DNA of 64,000 nt from NCBI GenBank assembly GCA_002413785.1, contig DHXR01000082.1, forward strand, positions 224,667 to 288,666. Direction: 5' to 3'. The translations under genes and the position numbers were made by a program. Source of the stretch: Mucilaginibacter sp. UBA5151 (GTDB taxonomy: Bacteria > Bacteroidota > Bacteroidia > Sphingobacteriales > Sphingobacteriaceae). Of this stretch, positions 53,905-64,000 are shown piece by piece. Positions within the stretch are counted from its first letter, which is position 1. Each line of letters opens with the position of its first letter. The notes under the pieces were generated by a model that was given only the letters and a program-made list of their open reading frames with translations, ran no database searches and was not told the DNA's origin.

Positions 53905-54621
53905 TCAATTTCGTTTTTGTTTTAAAAGTGTATTTTTTGCGTCCATTAATCTTTTAAAGGCGGTAATATTGGTTAAAACAGCCACCGCAGCGATTGGTAT
54001 GGTAAAAATGGATATGGTTTCAAAAACATGAAACTTTATCCCGGGGATATAAAGTTTATAGTCCCCACCGATGTAAATTGAACTTAATCCGCATAAAACA
54101 GCGCACAATCCGATAGTTACCACCCGTTCGGGGCGTTGCATCAGGCCGCCTTTACATTCAATGCCAAGGCCTTCCGCACGCGCCCTTACATAACTTACCA
54201 TCATCGAGCCGATCAGGGCTATAAATGCAAATATCGAACTTAAAAAATAATGGTGGCCAACCAGGTAATAGCAAATCCCTAAAAACATAATCAGTTCACT
54301 ATAGCGGTCAAGTACCGAATCGTAAAGAGCGCCAAAAGTTGATTTCATGTTTCCCAGCCTTGCCACCTGTCCGTCAAGCATATCAAACAAGCCTGCAAAT
54401 AAAATTAAACCGCCTGCCCATCCCACATAACTCAAGTCGCCCCGGTTACCCTCTTCGGCGCCTAAAATAAATATTACCGCAACACCAACGTTAAGCACAA
54501 AGCCAATAGAGGTAACTGCATTAGGCGTAAGGCCTGATTTTATAAAAATCTTAACAACCGGGTTAATAACCTTATAAATACCCGACTGAAGACTTGTACG
54601 CATGGATGTTTGCTGTTCCAT
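53905..54621 (-). CDS. CDP-alcohol phosphatidyltransferase, phosphatidylinositol-phosphate synthase candidate
   Basis: The 238-residue membrane protein has the family motif D-x2-D-G-x2-A-R-x8-G-x3-D-x3-D (DMLDGQVAR, then GALYDSVLD), the metal and CDP site, and about six helices. With inositol-3-phosphate synthase and a PgpA-like phosphatase nearby, the likely product is phosphatidylinositol phosphate. A phosphatidylglycerophosphate synthase is the alternative. It follows the DUF5686 gene by 16 bases. The 161-base gap 53744-53904 has only A+T-rich DNA. Confidence 0.85.
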   Translation of the reverse strand: MEQQTSMRTSLQSGIYKVINPVVKIFIKSGLTPNAVTSIGFVLNVGVAVIFILGAEEGNRGDLSYVGWAGGLILFAGLFDMLDGQVARLGNMKSTFGALYDSVLDRYSELIMFLGICYYLVGHHYFLSSIFAFIALIGSMMVSYVRARAEGLGIECKGGLMQRPERVVTIGLCAVLCGLSSIYIGGDYKLYIPGIKFHVFETISIFTIPIAAVAVLTNITAFKRLMDAKNTLLKQKRN

Positions 54622-54637
54622 TTATTTGTAGCGTTAT

Positions 54638-57205
54638 TTAAAAATTAAATTGAACCAATACACGTACGCCCCATTTTACAACATCAGGATTGTTTAAATA
54701 AGTGAAACGCCTTACAAGGTCAATTCTTACAAATTTAAAAATGTTTTCGATACCGACACTACCTTCTGCATAGGGTGTGTTTCCCAAAGCGTTTGTAATC
54801 GGCTGATTGTTTTCGGTGACCGGAAACCGGTACAAAGAAGGATGCAGAGATGGGTTATTTTCGTCAGTTAGGCCGCCGCAGATCATTTTAAGGGATGCAA
54901 CTTCCCTCCATTTCAGCTTTTTTAATAATGGAATTTTATTAAAGAAAAACCCATTGAAATGCTGGTCGATGAATATGCTCTCATAGTGATCACTCACAAA
55001 CTCCAAAAAGTTCATTAAGTTGTATGAATAGACATTGTAAGCATACGTTTGGTTTGCATGGAATATATTGAGCAGGGGATAGGGTACCTGCCCGAATATT
55101 TGCCCGGCGTCAAAGGTAACATCCGTCCAGCCTAACTGCGACAAATAGAAACGTTTATCAATGCGCTCGTGAAGTTTTTGATAGCCATACTGCCCGCCAA
55201 ATACATTTTTCAGGCCAGCATCATAATCCAGTGTAAAAACGGGGTTCTTGCTTGGTATCGGTATCCTGTAAATTTTGCCCTGGTAAAACTGTTCATTGGG
55301 GGCATAACGCAAACCAACTGTAAAATCTGTGGTGGTTAACCCGGGGATGTTTTGTACTGTGTTATTGCTGTTGGTAGTTAGAAAATATAATGAGCCTGCC
55401 GGCGATTGGGTTAACCTGTTTACACCGAAACTATAGGAAAAATGATTTTCAAATTCATGCACATAATCAAGCCTGTAACTGTCGTCATACAGGTATTTAT
55501 TGTTATCGCCACGCTTAAATGAAAGAAAAATATTATCTTCCTGAACAAACTGAAAATTTGCCCCGGGAATTTTTGTATCATTCTGAACACTTGCCCTAAC
55601 ATAGTTTTGAGGAAATTTATAGATCGATTTGTCATTTAGAGAATAAGTAGCGCTTAAAAAATATTTCCATCTTTCATCCTTAAAACCATAAGCCACATAC
55701 GTTTCAAAATAATATCGTTTGCTTAAATTAGGTGTTGTGCGACCGCCAAGCCGGGCTTTAAAACCCTCAATCGGGTTAAAACTGTAAAATGCGTTACCGG
55801 GGCCTACTTCAAACCAATTGAAATCTTTATAGCCGGCCAATAAAAACGTAGCGATATCCAAAGTCCGCCTGAAAGAGGGCATATTCCTGAGGCTATCTAC
55901 ATTTTTATATACTTTTGCTTCTGCGGCGCTTAGTGTGTCTAACCGGTTCTTTTCCCAAAACTCATCGCTTCTGTTTTTCGCTTCATCGGGTACCGCATTT
56001 TCCTGGTGCTCATAAGTACTGTCAGGGTGCGGAGTATTTACTGCATAATTTTTGTAAACTATTGTCCTTATTCCAAACAGGGCTCCCTTTTTGTTTCTGG
56101 TGATTCCAAAATCTGCAATGGTCATACTTTTACTCAGGTGGTAACGTCCGTCAGGGTTTTGTTCGAACTCCTGATTAACAGTCATTCCGTTTACAAAATT
56201 GAGGTTGATGTTTTTATTTATAGTCAGTTCTGCTTTTTGAACAGCATAATTTCCGTCAAGTGTTATATATATTTTGCCCTCAAATAAAACGTCTGTCGTA
56301 TTTCGCGGCGTGAAACTTAATTCAACCAGTTTCTGGTTATTTATGGTTACAGTATCAGTGATGAAAAATTTATAAAATGTTGGAGCAGAGTTGGCTATCG
56401 GGCTTAAAAAGTTCGTGGTCATAAGGAACACGACATTTGAATAGATATCAACTTTGTAATACATGTGTTTGAAATACACAGTCAGACCTTCATTGTCAAT
56501 CGAACCGCCATAATTAACAGCTTTTTCCCCGAGCGTTATTGCTTTCTCTTTCTCAGGTTCTTTTCGGTAATAATATTGCGAAAGCTTTTCGTCGAGGAAA
56601 ATAGGTAAAAGCGATTTGCCAGGTATGGTGGTGCTGTCGCGGTTATCTATTACGAATTTATATTTTCGGAAGAATTTTTTGTCGGACAAGTTGTCCTTTA
56701 CATTGCTCAAAGAAAATTGCATCTTGTCGTATTCGCGGTATTCGACGTAAGGATAACTTTGAGGCCGGTTTTTTTCTTTATTCTCAATTACTTTACGGAT
56801 CAGTTCAACCGCCGGGTTATCCTTATTATGATATTTAGGCTTTTTACCTGAATGCACCACAACTTCGTTCAATTGGGTGGCCACCGGAGTTAATTTGATA
56901 TTTAAAACAAGGGTTTTACCAGGATTAACAACAAAAAATGCATCCTTATACCCAACGGATGATACTTTTAACCGGCTATAAGGGTTATCGGTACTGATAG
57001 TGTATTTACCCTGGTCATCAGTTTTAACACCCGTGGTAGTGTTTGAGAATGAAACTGTTGCAAAAGGTAAGAGCTTTTTTTTGGCTGCATCAATAACAGT
57101 ACCGCTAATCACTGTTGTTTGCGCAAATAGTATCGTGTTAAATAATATAAAGAAGGGTAAAAAAAATAGCTTCTTGTAGAAATATTTACAATTCATGTAA
57201 CTCAT
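54638..57205 (-). CDS. DUF5686 outer-membrane protein with carboxypeptidase-like N-terminal domain
   Basis: The protein of about 855 residues starts at the ATG at 57205 (or 57196); an upstream TTG is rejected. A signal peptide is followed by a CarboxypepD_reg-like domain (VISGTVIDAAKKKLLPFATVSF, cited as its start; DDQGKYTI), then the large DUF5686 region with alternating beta strands to the end (VLVQFNF, a C-terminal aromatic as in outer-membrane barrels). Its task is unknown. It is inserted between the lipid synthesis genes, 16 bases before the CDP-alcohol transferase, so a role in lipid export or envelope use is possible. Confidence 0.85.
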   Translation of the reverse strand: MSYMNCKYFYKKLFFLPFFILFNTILFAQTTVISGTVIDAAKKKLLPFATVSFSNTTTGVKTDDQGKYTISTDNPYSRLKVSSVGYKDAFFVVNPGKTLVLNIKLTPVATQLNEVVVHSGKKPKYHNKDNPAVELIRKVIENKEKNRPQSYPYVEYREYDKMQFSLSNVKDNLSDKKFFRKYKFVIDNRDSTTIPGKSLLPIFLDEKLSQYYYRKEPEKEKAITLGEKAVNYGGSIDNEGLTVYFKHMYYKVDIYSNVVFLMTTNFLSPIANSAPTFYKFFITDTVTINNQKLVELSFTPRNTTDVLFEGKIYITLDGNYAVQKAELTINKNINLNFVNGMTVNQEFEQNPDGRYHLSKSMTIADFGITRNKKGALFGIRTIVYKNYAVNTPHPDSTYEHQENAVPDEAKNRSDEFWEKNRLDTLSAAEAKVYKNVDSLRNMPSFRRTLDIATFLLAGYKDFNWFEVGPGNAFYSFNPIEGFKARLGGRTTPNLSKRYYFETYVAYGFKDERWKYFLSATYSLNDKSIYKFPQNYVRASVQNDTKIPGANFQFVQEDNIFLSFKRGDNNKYLYDDSYRLDYVHEFENHFSYSFGVNRLTQSPAGSLYFLTTNSNNTVQNIPGLTTTDFTVGLRYAPNEQFYQGKIYRIPIPSKNPVFTLDYDAGLKNVFGGQYGYQKLHERIDKRFYLSQLGWTDVTFDAGQIFGQVPYPLLNIFHANQTYAYNVYSYNLMNFLEFVSDHYESIFIDQHFNGFFFNKIPLLKKLKWREVASLKMICGGLTDENNPSLHPSLYRFPVTENNQPITNALGNTPYAEGSVGIENIFKFVRIDLVRRFTYLNNPDVVKWGVRVLVQFNF

Positions 57206-57418
57206 GCAATTAGGCAATATTTTATTGACCGCTTTAGCCAATATTTTTTATTGCCGCCGAAAACCCGGTTCAGCCAAAAGAAAAATGTTCCCTTTTTGAA
57301 TTTTGATTTATCCCGGGATAATGTGTCAAAGGTATGAAAAATACTTTTAGACTATTGTGGTTAAAAAGTCAAATGCCCTGCATTTAACAGAGGTATTTTT
57401 ACCTTTTAAAAATAGTCG

Positions 57419-57874
57419 CTAAAACAAATTAAAAAATATAACAGCTTGCAGCAGGATGTTAGTATAAAAACCGGCAAGTACATCATCCATCATAATACCC
57501 CAGCCTGCGGGAAGTAACTCCATTTTACGAATGAATAATGGTTTTAAGATGTCGAAAAACCTGAATAAAAAAAGTGCACATAACAAATATTTTACACTTG
57601 CAGGCAAAAACAGCAGGCTGATGCACATCCCGGCAACTTCATCAATTACAACCCGTGAAGGATCTTTACCCCAAATTGGCTCAACCATTGATGAAGACCA
57701 CACGCCAATAAAGGTTATTAAAACAGTAAGTATTACGGAAGCCGATACGGGAGGATAAGCGCCGTGCCAGGCAAGGTACCAGCAAATACAACAGGCAAAC
57801 GCTGCTATAGTACCAGCTCCTTTGCCAATGTAACCAATACCCAGACTGGTTGAAAATAATTTATGAAATAGCAT
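57419..57874 (-). CDS. PgpA-type phosphatidylglycerophosphatase A-like phosphatase
   Basis: The 151-residue membrane protein has three or four hydrophobic segments and the PgpA motifs DPSRVVIDEVAGM, RFFDILKP and GWGIMMDDVLAG with the metal-binding acidic residues. PgpA removes phosphate from phosphatidylglycerol phosphate. In this cluster it may act on phosphatidylinositol phosphate instead, as in Bacteroidetes inositol-lipid clusters. The gaps at 57206-57418 and to the inositol synthase (57888-58018) contain a promoter-like TACCTTTG near 57334 and a repeat. Confidence 0.82.
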   Translation of the reverse strand: MLFHKLFSTSLGIGYIGKGAGTIAAFACCICWYLAWHGAYPPVSASVILTVLITFIGVWSSSMVEPIWGKDPSRVVIDEVAGMCISLLFLPASVKYLLCALFLFRFFDILKPLFIRKMELLPAGWGIMMDDVLAGFYTNILLQAVIFFNLF

Positions 57875-57887
57875 GGTTGGTTAGAGG

Positions 57888-58018
57888 TTGATTAAGTTGA
57901 TTAAGTAAGCAGTTGACTTGGATTAAGTGGGAATGAGTTGATTGAGTAGGGTTTATTTTTATAAATGAAGCCTTTTCAACTTAATCAACCATTCACTCAA
58001 TCAACTCAATCAACCATT
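57888..58018. repeat. Low-complexity 'ttgattaagttga' inverted repeat
   Basis: The left part has degenerate units of gattaagttga, and the right part (ttcaacttaatcaacc...) has the complement. The arms can pair over about 110 bases. It fills the gap between inositol synthase and PgpA-like genes. Confidence 0.78.
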
Positions 58019-59341
58019 TTACAAAACGTCCACCAGTTCCTGGTAATAATCTAAACCAAGGTGTGTGATCAAATCTTCGCCCATCAAATGGCGCAGGGTG
58101 TTTTGCAGTTTTATAAGTTGTTTAAAAATATCATTTTCAGGATGTAAACCAGGTGCGGTTTGCGGTGATTTTAAATAAAACGAAAGCCATTCCTGTATTC
58201 CGCTCAAATTCGCCCTTTTTGCCAGGTCAATAAACAGGGCAAGGTCTAAAACTAACGGCGCCGCTAAAATTGAATCGCGGCAAAGGAAGTTGATCTTTAT
58301 CTGCATTTTATAGCCCAGCCATCCAAAAATATCAATATTGTCCCAGCTTTCTTTATTATCGCCATGCGGCGGATAATAATCAATCCGGATTTTGTGATAC
58401 AGGTCCCCGTACAGTTCGGGGTTAGCGTCAGGCTTCAAAATATCTTCAAGCACCCCTAATTTCGAAACTTCTTTGGTTTTAAAGTTATCAGGATCATCTA
58501 ATACCAATCCATCACGGTTGCCTAAAATATTGGTCGAAAACCAACCTCTCACACCTAACGAACGTGCCGCTAAGCCGGGAGCTAATATGGTTTTCATTAA
58601 AGTTTGCCCGGTCTTAAAATCTTTACCGGCAATCGGAGTTCCGGTTAATTTTGCCAGCTCAATCATCGCGGGTATATCCACTGTCAAATTGGGGGCGCCG
58701 TTCACAAAGGGAATACCCAACTTTAAAGCTGAATAAGCATAGATCATGCTTGGCGAAATGCGTTTGTCGTCATCAATCAAAGCCTGTTCAAATTTTGCAA
58801 GGGTCTGATGAATATCCGAAGCTTCATAATATATTTCTGTTGACCCGCACCAAATTAAAACGATCCTGTCGCAATTATTTTTTTCTTTAAATGTTAAAAT
58901 ATCATTCATTACAGCCTGTGCCAGCTCATACCTTGTGCCGCTTTTAACATTAGTGGCTGTAAGGTTTTTGGCATAGTTTTTATCAAATGCTGCTTTCATG
59001 GGCGTCACAACCTCTAATTCAGCTTTTACAGCATTTAACAAGCCCGGTTCAAGTACTTTGGCCTTCATCGCCGCTTCATAAACATTGTCCGTGTAAACAT
59101 CCCACCCTCCAAAAACAATATCATTCAAATTGGCCAGGGGAACAAAGTCTTTAACCATTGGGTTCCGGTTTTCAGTTCTTTTACCTAAACGGATGCGCCC
59201 CATTTGTGTAAGCGAACCGATTGGCTGCGCTATGCTTTTTTTTACAGCTTCAACACCCGCTATCATGGTAGTAGCAACAGCACCTAAGCCCGGAATTAAT
59301 ATACCGAGTTTACCTTCGGCCGGTTTAATGTTGGTTTTCAT
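58019..59341 (-). CDS. Inositol-3-phosphate synthase
   Basis: The protein has about 440 residues from the ATG at 59341; a TTG ten codons upstream directly follows the neighbour's stop and is less likely. It converts glucose 6-phosphate to inositol 3-phosphate using NAD. The nucleotide-binding opening is GILIPGLGAVATT, and other family landmarks are NPMVKDFVPLAN, GSTEIYYEASD, GTPIAGKDFKTGQT with the active-site lysine, and NILGNRDGLVLDDPDNF. It supplies inositol for the lipid genes next to it. The epimerase gene is immediately upstream. Confidence 0.92.
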   Translation of the reverse strand: MKTNIKPAEGKLGILIPGLGAVATTMIAGVEAVKKSIAQPIGSLTQMGRIRLGKRTENRNPMVKDFVPLANLNDIVFGGWDVYTDNVYEAAMKAKVLEPGLLNAVKAELEVVTPMKAAFDKNYAKNLTATNVKSGTRYELAQAVMNDILTFKEKNNCDRIVLIWCGSTEIYYEASDIHQTLAKFEQALIDDDKRISPSMIYAYSALKLGIPFVNGAPNLTVDIPAMIELAKLTGTPIAGKDFKTGQTLMKTILAPGLAARSLGVRGWFSTNILGNRDGLVLDDPDNFKTKEVSKLGVLEDILKPDANPELYGDLYHKIRIDYYPPHGDNKESWDNIDIFGWLGYKMQIKINFLCRDSILAAPLVLDLALFIDLAKRANLSGIQEWLSFYLKSPQTAPGLHPENDIFKQLIKLQNTLRHLMGEDLITHLGLDYYQELVDVL

Positions 59342-59371
59342 AGTTATTACAGTGTTATGCGTTTTGTTCAA

Positions 59372-60358
59372 TCATAGCCATTTATTGGTTTTATACCATT
59401 TTATAGTTTCGGCAACCCCTGCGCGCAGGTTATATTCGGGGTAAAAACCCAGTTCGGCGTTTGCCTGTTCAATATCACACCACCAGTTCACCCCCATTAA
59501 TTCATCAATTTTTTCAGTATTTACTACCACTGCTTTATTGCTCAAAGAACTATATTTTTCAGACACCCTTGCTATTACTTTTACAAAATTTACCGGAAGA
59601 TGTAATTTAACGGTTTTTATATTTAAAACATCTTTAATGCTGGCTGCCAGTTCATAACGGTCATAAAAATTCCCGTCAGATAAATTGTATATTTTATGAT
59701 TACCGGCAAAAAGGGCTTTTATTGAAGCCTTTGCAAGGTCAGTAACATACAGAAAGCTAAACTTTTGCTCTGTTCTGCCGATATAGGGTTCAATGCCTTT
59801 TGCAACCTGTTTAAAAAAAATAAAAATGTCGCTGTCCCACGGCCCATAAACACCGGTCGGCCTTAAGATGTTATAATTTAACGATGAAAATGCTTTCAAA
59901 TTTTGTTCTCCCAATAATTTACTTCTGCCGTAAGCTGTTATGGGGTGAGGTGCCGTGCCTTCGCTGATGATGCCTGTTAAGCTATTTAACGGCCCAACTG
60001 CGGCCAAACTGCTCATGAGGACAAACTTTTTTAGTTTAATCCCGCTTTCAAGAACGGCCAGCGCCAGGTTATGGGTATATCCGGCGTTAATATGGTTATA
60101 TTCCTTTTGCGACCGGGCCCTGGTAGCGCCTGCCGCATGTATAATATAATCATATTTGTTTTCCCGCAGGTCTTTTTTCAGGGATGAAAGATCGGTGTAG
60201 TCAGGATAGGTATATTTTATATCAAATCCTTTCAAATGATCTGTCCTGCTGCTTTTTCTTATGCCAATATATACATCAAGATTTTGTTTTAATGCTTCTT
60301 CAATAAGATGGTATCCTATAAATCCGCTTGCGCCGGTTATTAAAACCCGTTCTTTCAT
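59372..60358 (-). CDS. NAD-dependent epimerase/dehydratase-type reductase, CerR candidate
   Basis: The 328-residue extended SDR has the Rossmann GASGFIG at 9-15, a catalytic serine in MSSLAAVG and the YGRSK pair (Tyr143, Lys147). The sequence alone does not set the substrate. Its place directly after a ceramide-synthase-type acyltransferase (overlapping 4 bases) and before inositol synthase suggests the CerR type, which reduces the keto group of an acylated sphinganine in other bacteria. A nucleotide-sugar epimerase is the alternative. Confidence 0.75.
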   Translation of the reverse strand: MKERVLITGASGFIGYHLIEEALKQNLDVYIGIRKSSRTDHLKGFDIKYTYPDYTDLSSLKKDLRENKYDYIIHAAGATRARSQKEYNHINAGYTHNLALAVLESGIKLKKFVLMSSLAAVGPLNSLTGIISEGTAPHPITAYGRSKLLGEQNLKAFSSLNYNILRPTGVYGPWDSDIFIFFKQVAKGIEPYIGRTEQKFSFLYVTDLAKASIKALFAGNHKIYNLSDGNFYDRYELAASIKDVLNIKTVKLHLPVNFVKVIARVSEKYSSLSNKAVVVNTEKIDELMGVNWWCDIEQANAELGFYPEYNLRAGVAETIKWYKTNKWL

Positions 60359-61473
60359 ATTGCTTTTTCGTAGATCCTGTATTTTTTATAAGGATTTCCT
60401 TTTATCGCGATTATTGCCTCATTAATCATGGTGTTATTTTCCAATGTCCAACTTGCTTCAGCCTGTTTCAGGCCCTTTCTTTTGTATTCTTTTATCATTG
60501 TGCCATATAAACAGGCCTCGATACCCATTTTGCGGTAACCATCAATAATGCCGAGCGCATAAATGCGGATACTTTGTATTTTGCTTTTATTAAGCAAAAT
60601 TTTAAAAATACCTGTCGGCAGCAACCGCCCCCTTTTAACTTTATGCAATACCTCGTTAAAATTGGGCAATGCCAGCCCAAAACCAACTATTTTACCTTCC
60701 TGTTCTGCTACCAAAGCAAAATCCGGGTCTAAAATGAGTTTAAGGTCTTTCGCCAGGTAATCAAATTCTTCATCGCTCAACGGCACAAAACCACTGTTTT
60801 TATCCCAGGCTGAATTATAAACCCCGCGCAATTTGGCCGCTTCTTCTTTAAATTTCTTTAAGTTAACCTTACGGATGATGATGTTATTGCGTTTTAACCG
60901 TTCTTGTAAAGCATCTAATAACCTTAGTGATTTGTCATCGTATCCATCGCCATCCCAGTGCCATGCTATCAGGTCAATCTGTTTTGAAAAACCAGCCTTT
61001 TCAATCAGCTCAGCATAATAAGGCGCATTATAGGTCATCATCAAAAAAGGCGGACTGTCGAAACCTTCAATCAGTAAACCGCAGGCTTCATTGGTTGAGA
61101 AGTTAACCGGCCCGATGAATTTTTGATCAACGCCTTTGTCTTTTAACCACTGTGCAGCCGTATTAAAAAGAAGGTCGGCAGTTTCCTGGTCGTTTATACA
61201 ATCAAAGAACCCCCAAAAACCATCATTAACTTTATTGAACCCGTTATGGCTATTATTTAAAATAGCAGCAATCCGCCCAACTATCTTATCCCCATCGTAG
61301 GCTAAAAATGCCTGTAGGGAATTGTGTTTGTGGAATGGGTGAGTGGTTAACAGGTTTTTTTGTGCTATAAATAATTCAGGCACATAGTTTGGGTCGTGTT
61401 TGTAAAGATCATGCGGGAAATCAATAAATGCAGTGAGATCTTTTTTTGAATTAACAGGTACTATTTTTTTCAT
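60355..61473 (-). CDS. GNAT-fold acyltransferase, bacterial ceramide synthase candidate
   Basis: The 372-residue protein matches the YghO-like GNAT branch. It has an N-terminal fold with YDGDKIVGRIAAILN and FWGFFDCINDQETADLL, and a second GNAT-like half with AEQEGKIVGFGLALPNF and YRKMGIEACLYGTMI. No membrane segment is visible. In Caulobacter the bacterial ceramide synthase belongs to this family and joins an acyl chain to the amine. Adjacent serine palmitoyltransferase and SDR genes support that role; the acyl donor is not shown. Confidence 0.75.
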   Translation of the reverse strand: MKKIVPVNSKKDLTAFIDFPHDLYKHDPNYVPELFIAQKNLLTTHPFHKHNSLQAFLAYDGDKIVGRIAAILNNSHNGFNKVNDGFWGFFDCINDQETADLLFNTAAQWLKDKGVDQKFIGPVNFSTNEACGLLIEGFDSPPFLMMTYNAPYYAELIEKAGFSKQIDLIAWHWDGDGYDDKSLRLLDALQERLKRNNIIIRKVNLKKFKEEAAKLRGVYNSAWDKNSGFVPLSDEEFDYLAKDLKLILDPDFALVAEQEGKIVGFGLALPNFNEVLHKVKRGRLLPTGIFKILLNKSKIQSIRIYALGIIDGYRKMGIEACLYGTMIKEYKRKGLKQAEASWTLENNTMINEAIIAIKGNPYKKYRIYEKAI

Positions 61474-61594
61474 TAGGGCTGAAATACGTGCTGATAATTT
61501 GTAATTTTTTTAAACAAACTAAAAATTGCAGGTAAATATTTACCTGCAATTTCATGATTTTATGCCTGATCTGATGCTTAAAGCAAAGGTCGGT

Positions 61595-62806
<1,212 letters not shown>

Positions 62807-62881
62807 TTAACACTGCTTAAATTTTTTGTAAAAATACCATGAATTAGCTTATAACTTATTATTTAATGCGCATTTTTTTTT

Positions 62882-62901
62882 AACATGCTTTGAAGCATGT
62901 T
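62882..62901. promoter_or_regulatory. Perfect palindrome upstream of spt
   Basis: AACATGCTT-TG-AAGCATGTT is a 9-bp perfect inverted repeat about 79 bases before the spt start. No T run follows, so an operator is more likely than a terminator. The rest of 62804-63372 is A+T-rich and has no gene; it must hold the divergent promoters for spt and the barrel gene. Confidence 0.4.
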
Positions 62902-63372
62902 CATTCTCATTCGGCAAATTAATTATTTTTTTTATTTATTTACTTACAGAATTTTTCATTTTTTTTCTAAAAACTAAAAAATCTACCTTATTAGTGGTTT
63001 TTGACACCGTTGCAAAAAAAATATGCTGCTTATTTTATTTGAGGCATAAATATAATGTATTTCTATGTCTTTATGAATTTTTTTTAAAAAGTGACCTCCT
63101 GGACGGTCAAAAAAAGGTATTTATGTTGTGAAAATTAATCAACCCTGCAACTTCTCCGGATCATTTTCATTTCAGACAGTCCAATCTTTATTAAAAAATA
63201 CAGTCCCAAAAATTGGCTGATAACCAGCCTGTAAAGAATCAGTTGTTGTTAAAAAAACAGGCGTCGGCACTCATTTATAATATTTGGGGGCAACAATAAA
63301 AAGAAAATTGGCAACGTATTTGTTAACATACTGTTAATACAATTTAATTATTGTTTACTAAAATATACTAAA

Positions 63373-63918
63373 ATGAAAAAATCATCAATTTTAATAACCA
63401 TAGCGTTTACAGCTACAGCGCTATTGTTCACAAGTAATGTTAAAGCCCAAACTTCCCCATCTAATACATGGCGGTTTGGTATTGGCGTAGAAGGTGGTAT
63501 CCCAACAGGTAGCCTCCGGGATTTTTCTAATTTCGAATTGGGCGGAACAGCACGTTTGCAATATGGTTTAAGTAACAAAGCAGCGCTTACACTAACCTCT
63601 GGTTATTACAACTTTTTTGCTAAAAGCAGTTCTGCCACAATTGATAATATAACTTATACCGCCAAGCCAAACGATCAGGGTTTGGTTCCTGTAAAACTCG
63701 GCATTAAAGCTTTTATCGCTCCAAATATATATTTGGGCGCCGAAGCAGGGGTCGGTTTTGAAACAAACTATGCTGAACACAAAAAATTAATACTTTCGCC
63801 GGGTATTGGTTATTCATCAAAAGCATGGGACGTAGGTGTACGGTATGAAAGCCTATCGGGCCAGGGGGACAATTACGGAACAGTTGCCCTGCGTTTAGCC
63901 TACGGTTTCGGATTGTAG
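63373..63918 (+). CDS. Outer-membrane beta-barrel protein
   Basis: The 181-residue protein has a signal peptide (cleaved after NVKAQ) and an eight-strand barrel pattern of alternating residues: WRFGIGVEGGIPTGSLRDF, LTSGYYNFFAK, IYLGAEAGVGFETNY, VGVRYESLSG, VALRLAYGFGL with a terminal leucine. This is the outer-membrane beta-barrel type widespread in Bacteroidetes; a specific role is unknown. Confidence 0.82.
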   Translation: MKKSSILITIAFTATALLFTSNVKAQTSPSNTWRFGIGVEGGIPTGSLRDFSNFELGGTARLQYGLSNKAALTLTSGYYNFFAKSSSATIDNITYTAKPNDQGLVPVKLGIKAFIAPNIYLGAEAGVGFETNYAEHKKLILSPGIGYSSKAWDVGVRYESLSGQGDNYGTVALRLAYGFGL

Positions 63919-63921
63919 TTT

Positions 63922-64000
63922 AGTGATTGGAGATTAGAGGTTGGTTGAGAATGTATTTCTCTTCAAAACTAACCTCTAACCTCTAATCTCTAATCTCTAA
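63922..64000. repeat. Low-complexity hairpin repeat at the window end
   Basis: Left arm tgattggagattagaggttg and right arm ctaacctctaacctctaat are complementary copies of the unit also seen at 36856 and 38892. It begins at the stop of the barrel gene and runs off the window. Confidence 0.78.

Overview
The window looks like a chromosome segment of a Sphingobacteriaceae-type Bacteroidetes, probably close to Mucilaginibacter or Pedobacter. Supporting signs are moderate GC, few Shine-Dalgarno sequences, several TAnnTTTG (-7) promoter elements sitting directly before start codons, DUF5686 and sphingolipid genes, and many family-typical intergenic hairpin repeats. No rRNA is present. One tRNA-Ser(TGA) is found.

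Region by region. 1-2.1 kb holds the end of a tagaturonate reductase gene and a decayed GH29 fucosidase. 2.6-10.6 kb, all on the minus strand, is a stress block: a P-type H+-ATPase, an SQR-like flavoprotein, OsmC, a 1-Cys peroxiredoxin, DinB, and an ArsR-controlled thiol/permease set. Two identical operators (TTCGT-N6-ACGAA) precede arsR and the redox-protein gene. 10.7-15.2 kb has a cydB remnant, a glucan phosphorylase-like protein, a di-haem peroxidase, a chimeric integrase/zeta-toxin remnant and the tRNA gene. 15.4-25.4 kb is a compact seven-gene operon: two Ser/Thr kinases, two FHA-type proteins, a 32-residue membrane peptide, a PP2C phosphatase and a giant FtsW/RodA-transpeptidase fusion. 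Its gene content mirrors the actinobacterial fhaA-fhaB-pstP-rodA-pbpA-pknA-pknB locus. 25.6-30.1 kb adds YihY, a thioesterase, MltG, a stand-alone PASTA protein and Ddl, so about 15 kb is devoted to cell-wall synthesis and its control. 30.3-43.4 kb is mostly housekeeping on the plus strand (sialate esterase, rpsO, pnp, rpe, serC, serA, a beta-CASP nuclease on the minus strand, small unknowns and an orphan HicB).

43.5-47.2 kb is a Gabija-type GajB/GajA anti-phage pair. It is followed by a 1.2-kb gene-free island of hairpin repeats, including four contiguous 42-bp units. 48.4-50.8 kb has a DEAD-box helicase, a DUF1456 protein and a CAP-domain protein, and 50.8-51.9 kb a TPR-like membrane protein interrupted by an A9 frameshift.

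52.2-62.8 kb is a minus-strand lipid locus. It holds serine palmitoyltransferase, a GNAT protein of the bacterial ceramide-synthase type, an SDR/epimerase of the CerR type, inositol-3-phosphate synthase, a PgpA-like phosphatase, a DUF5686 outer-membrane protein, a CDP-alcohol phosphatidyltransferase, a fatty-acid/ceramide hydroxylase and an Aur1-like PAP2 protein. Together these could make hydroxylated inositol-phosphoceramide from serine, acyl chains and glucose-6-phosphate. The window ends with an outer-membrane beta-barrel gene and another hairpin repeat.
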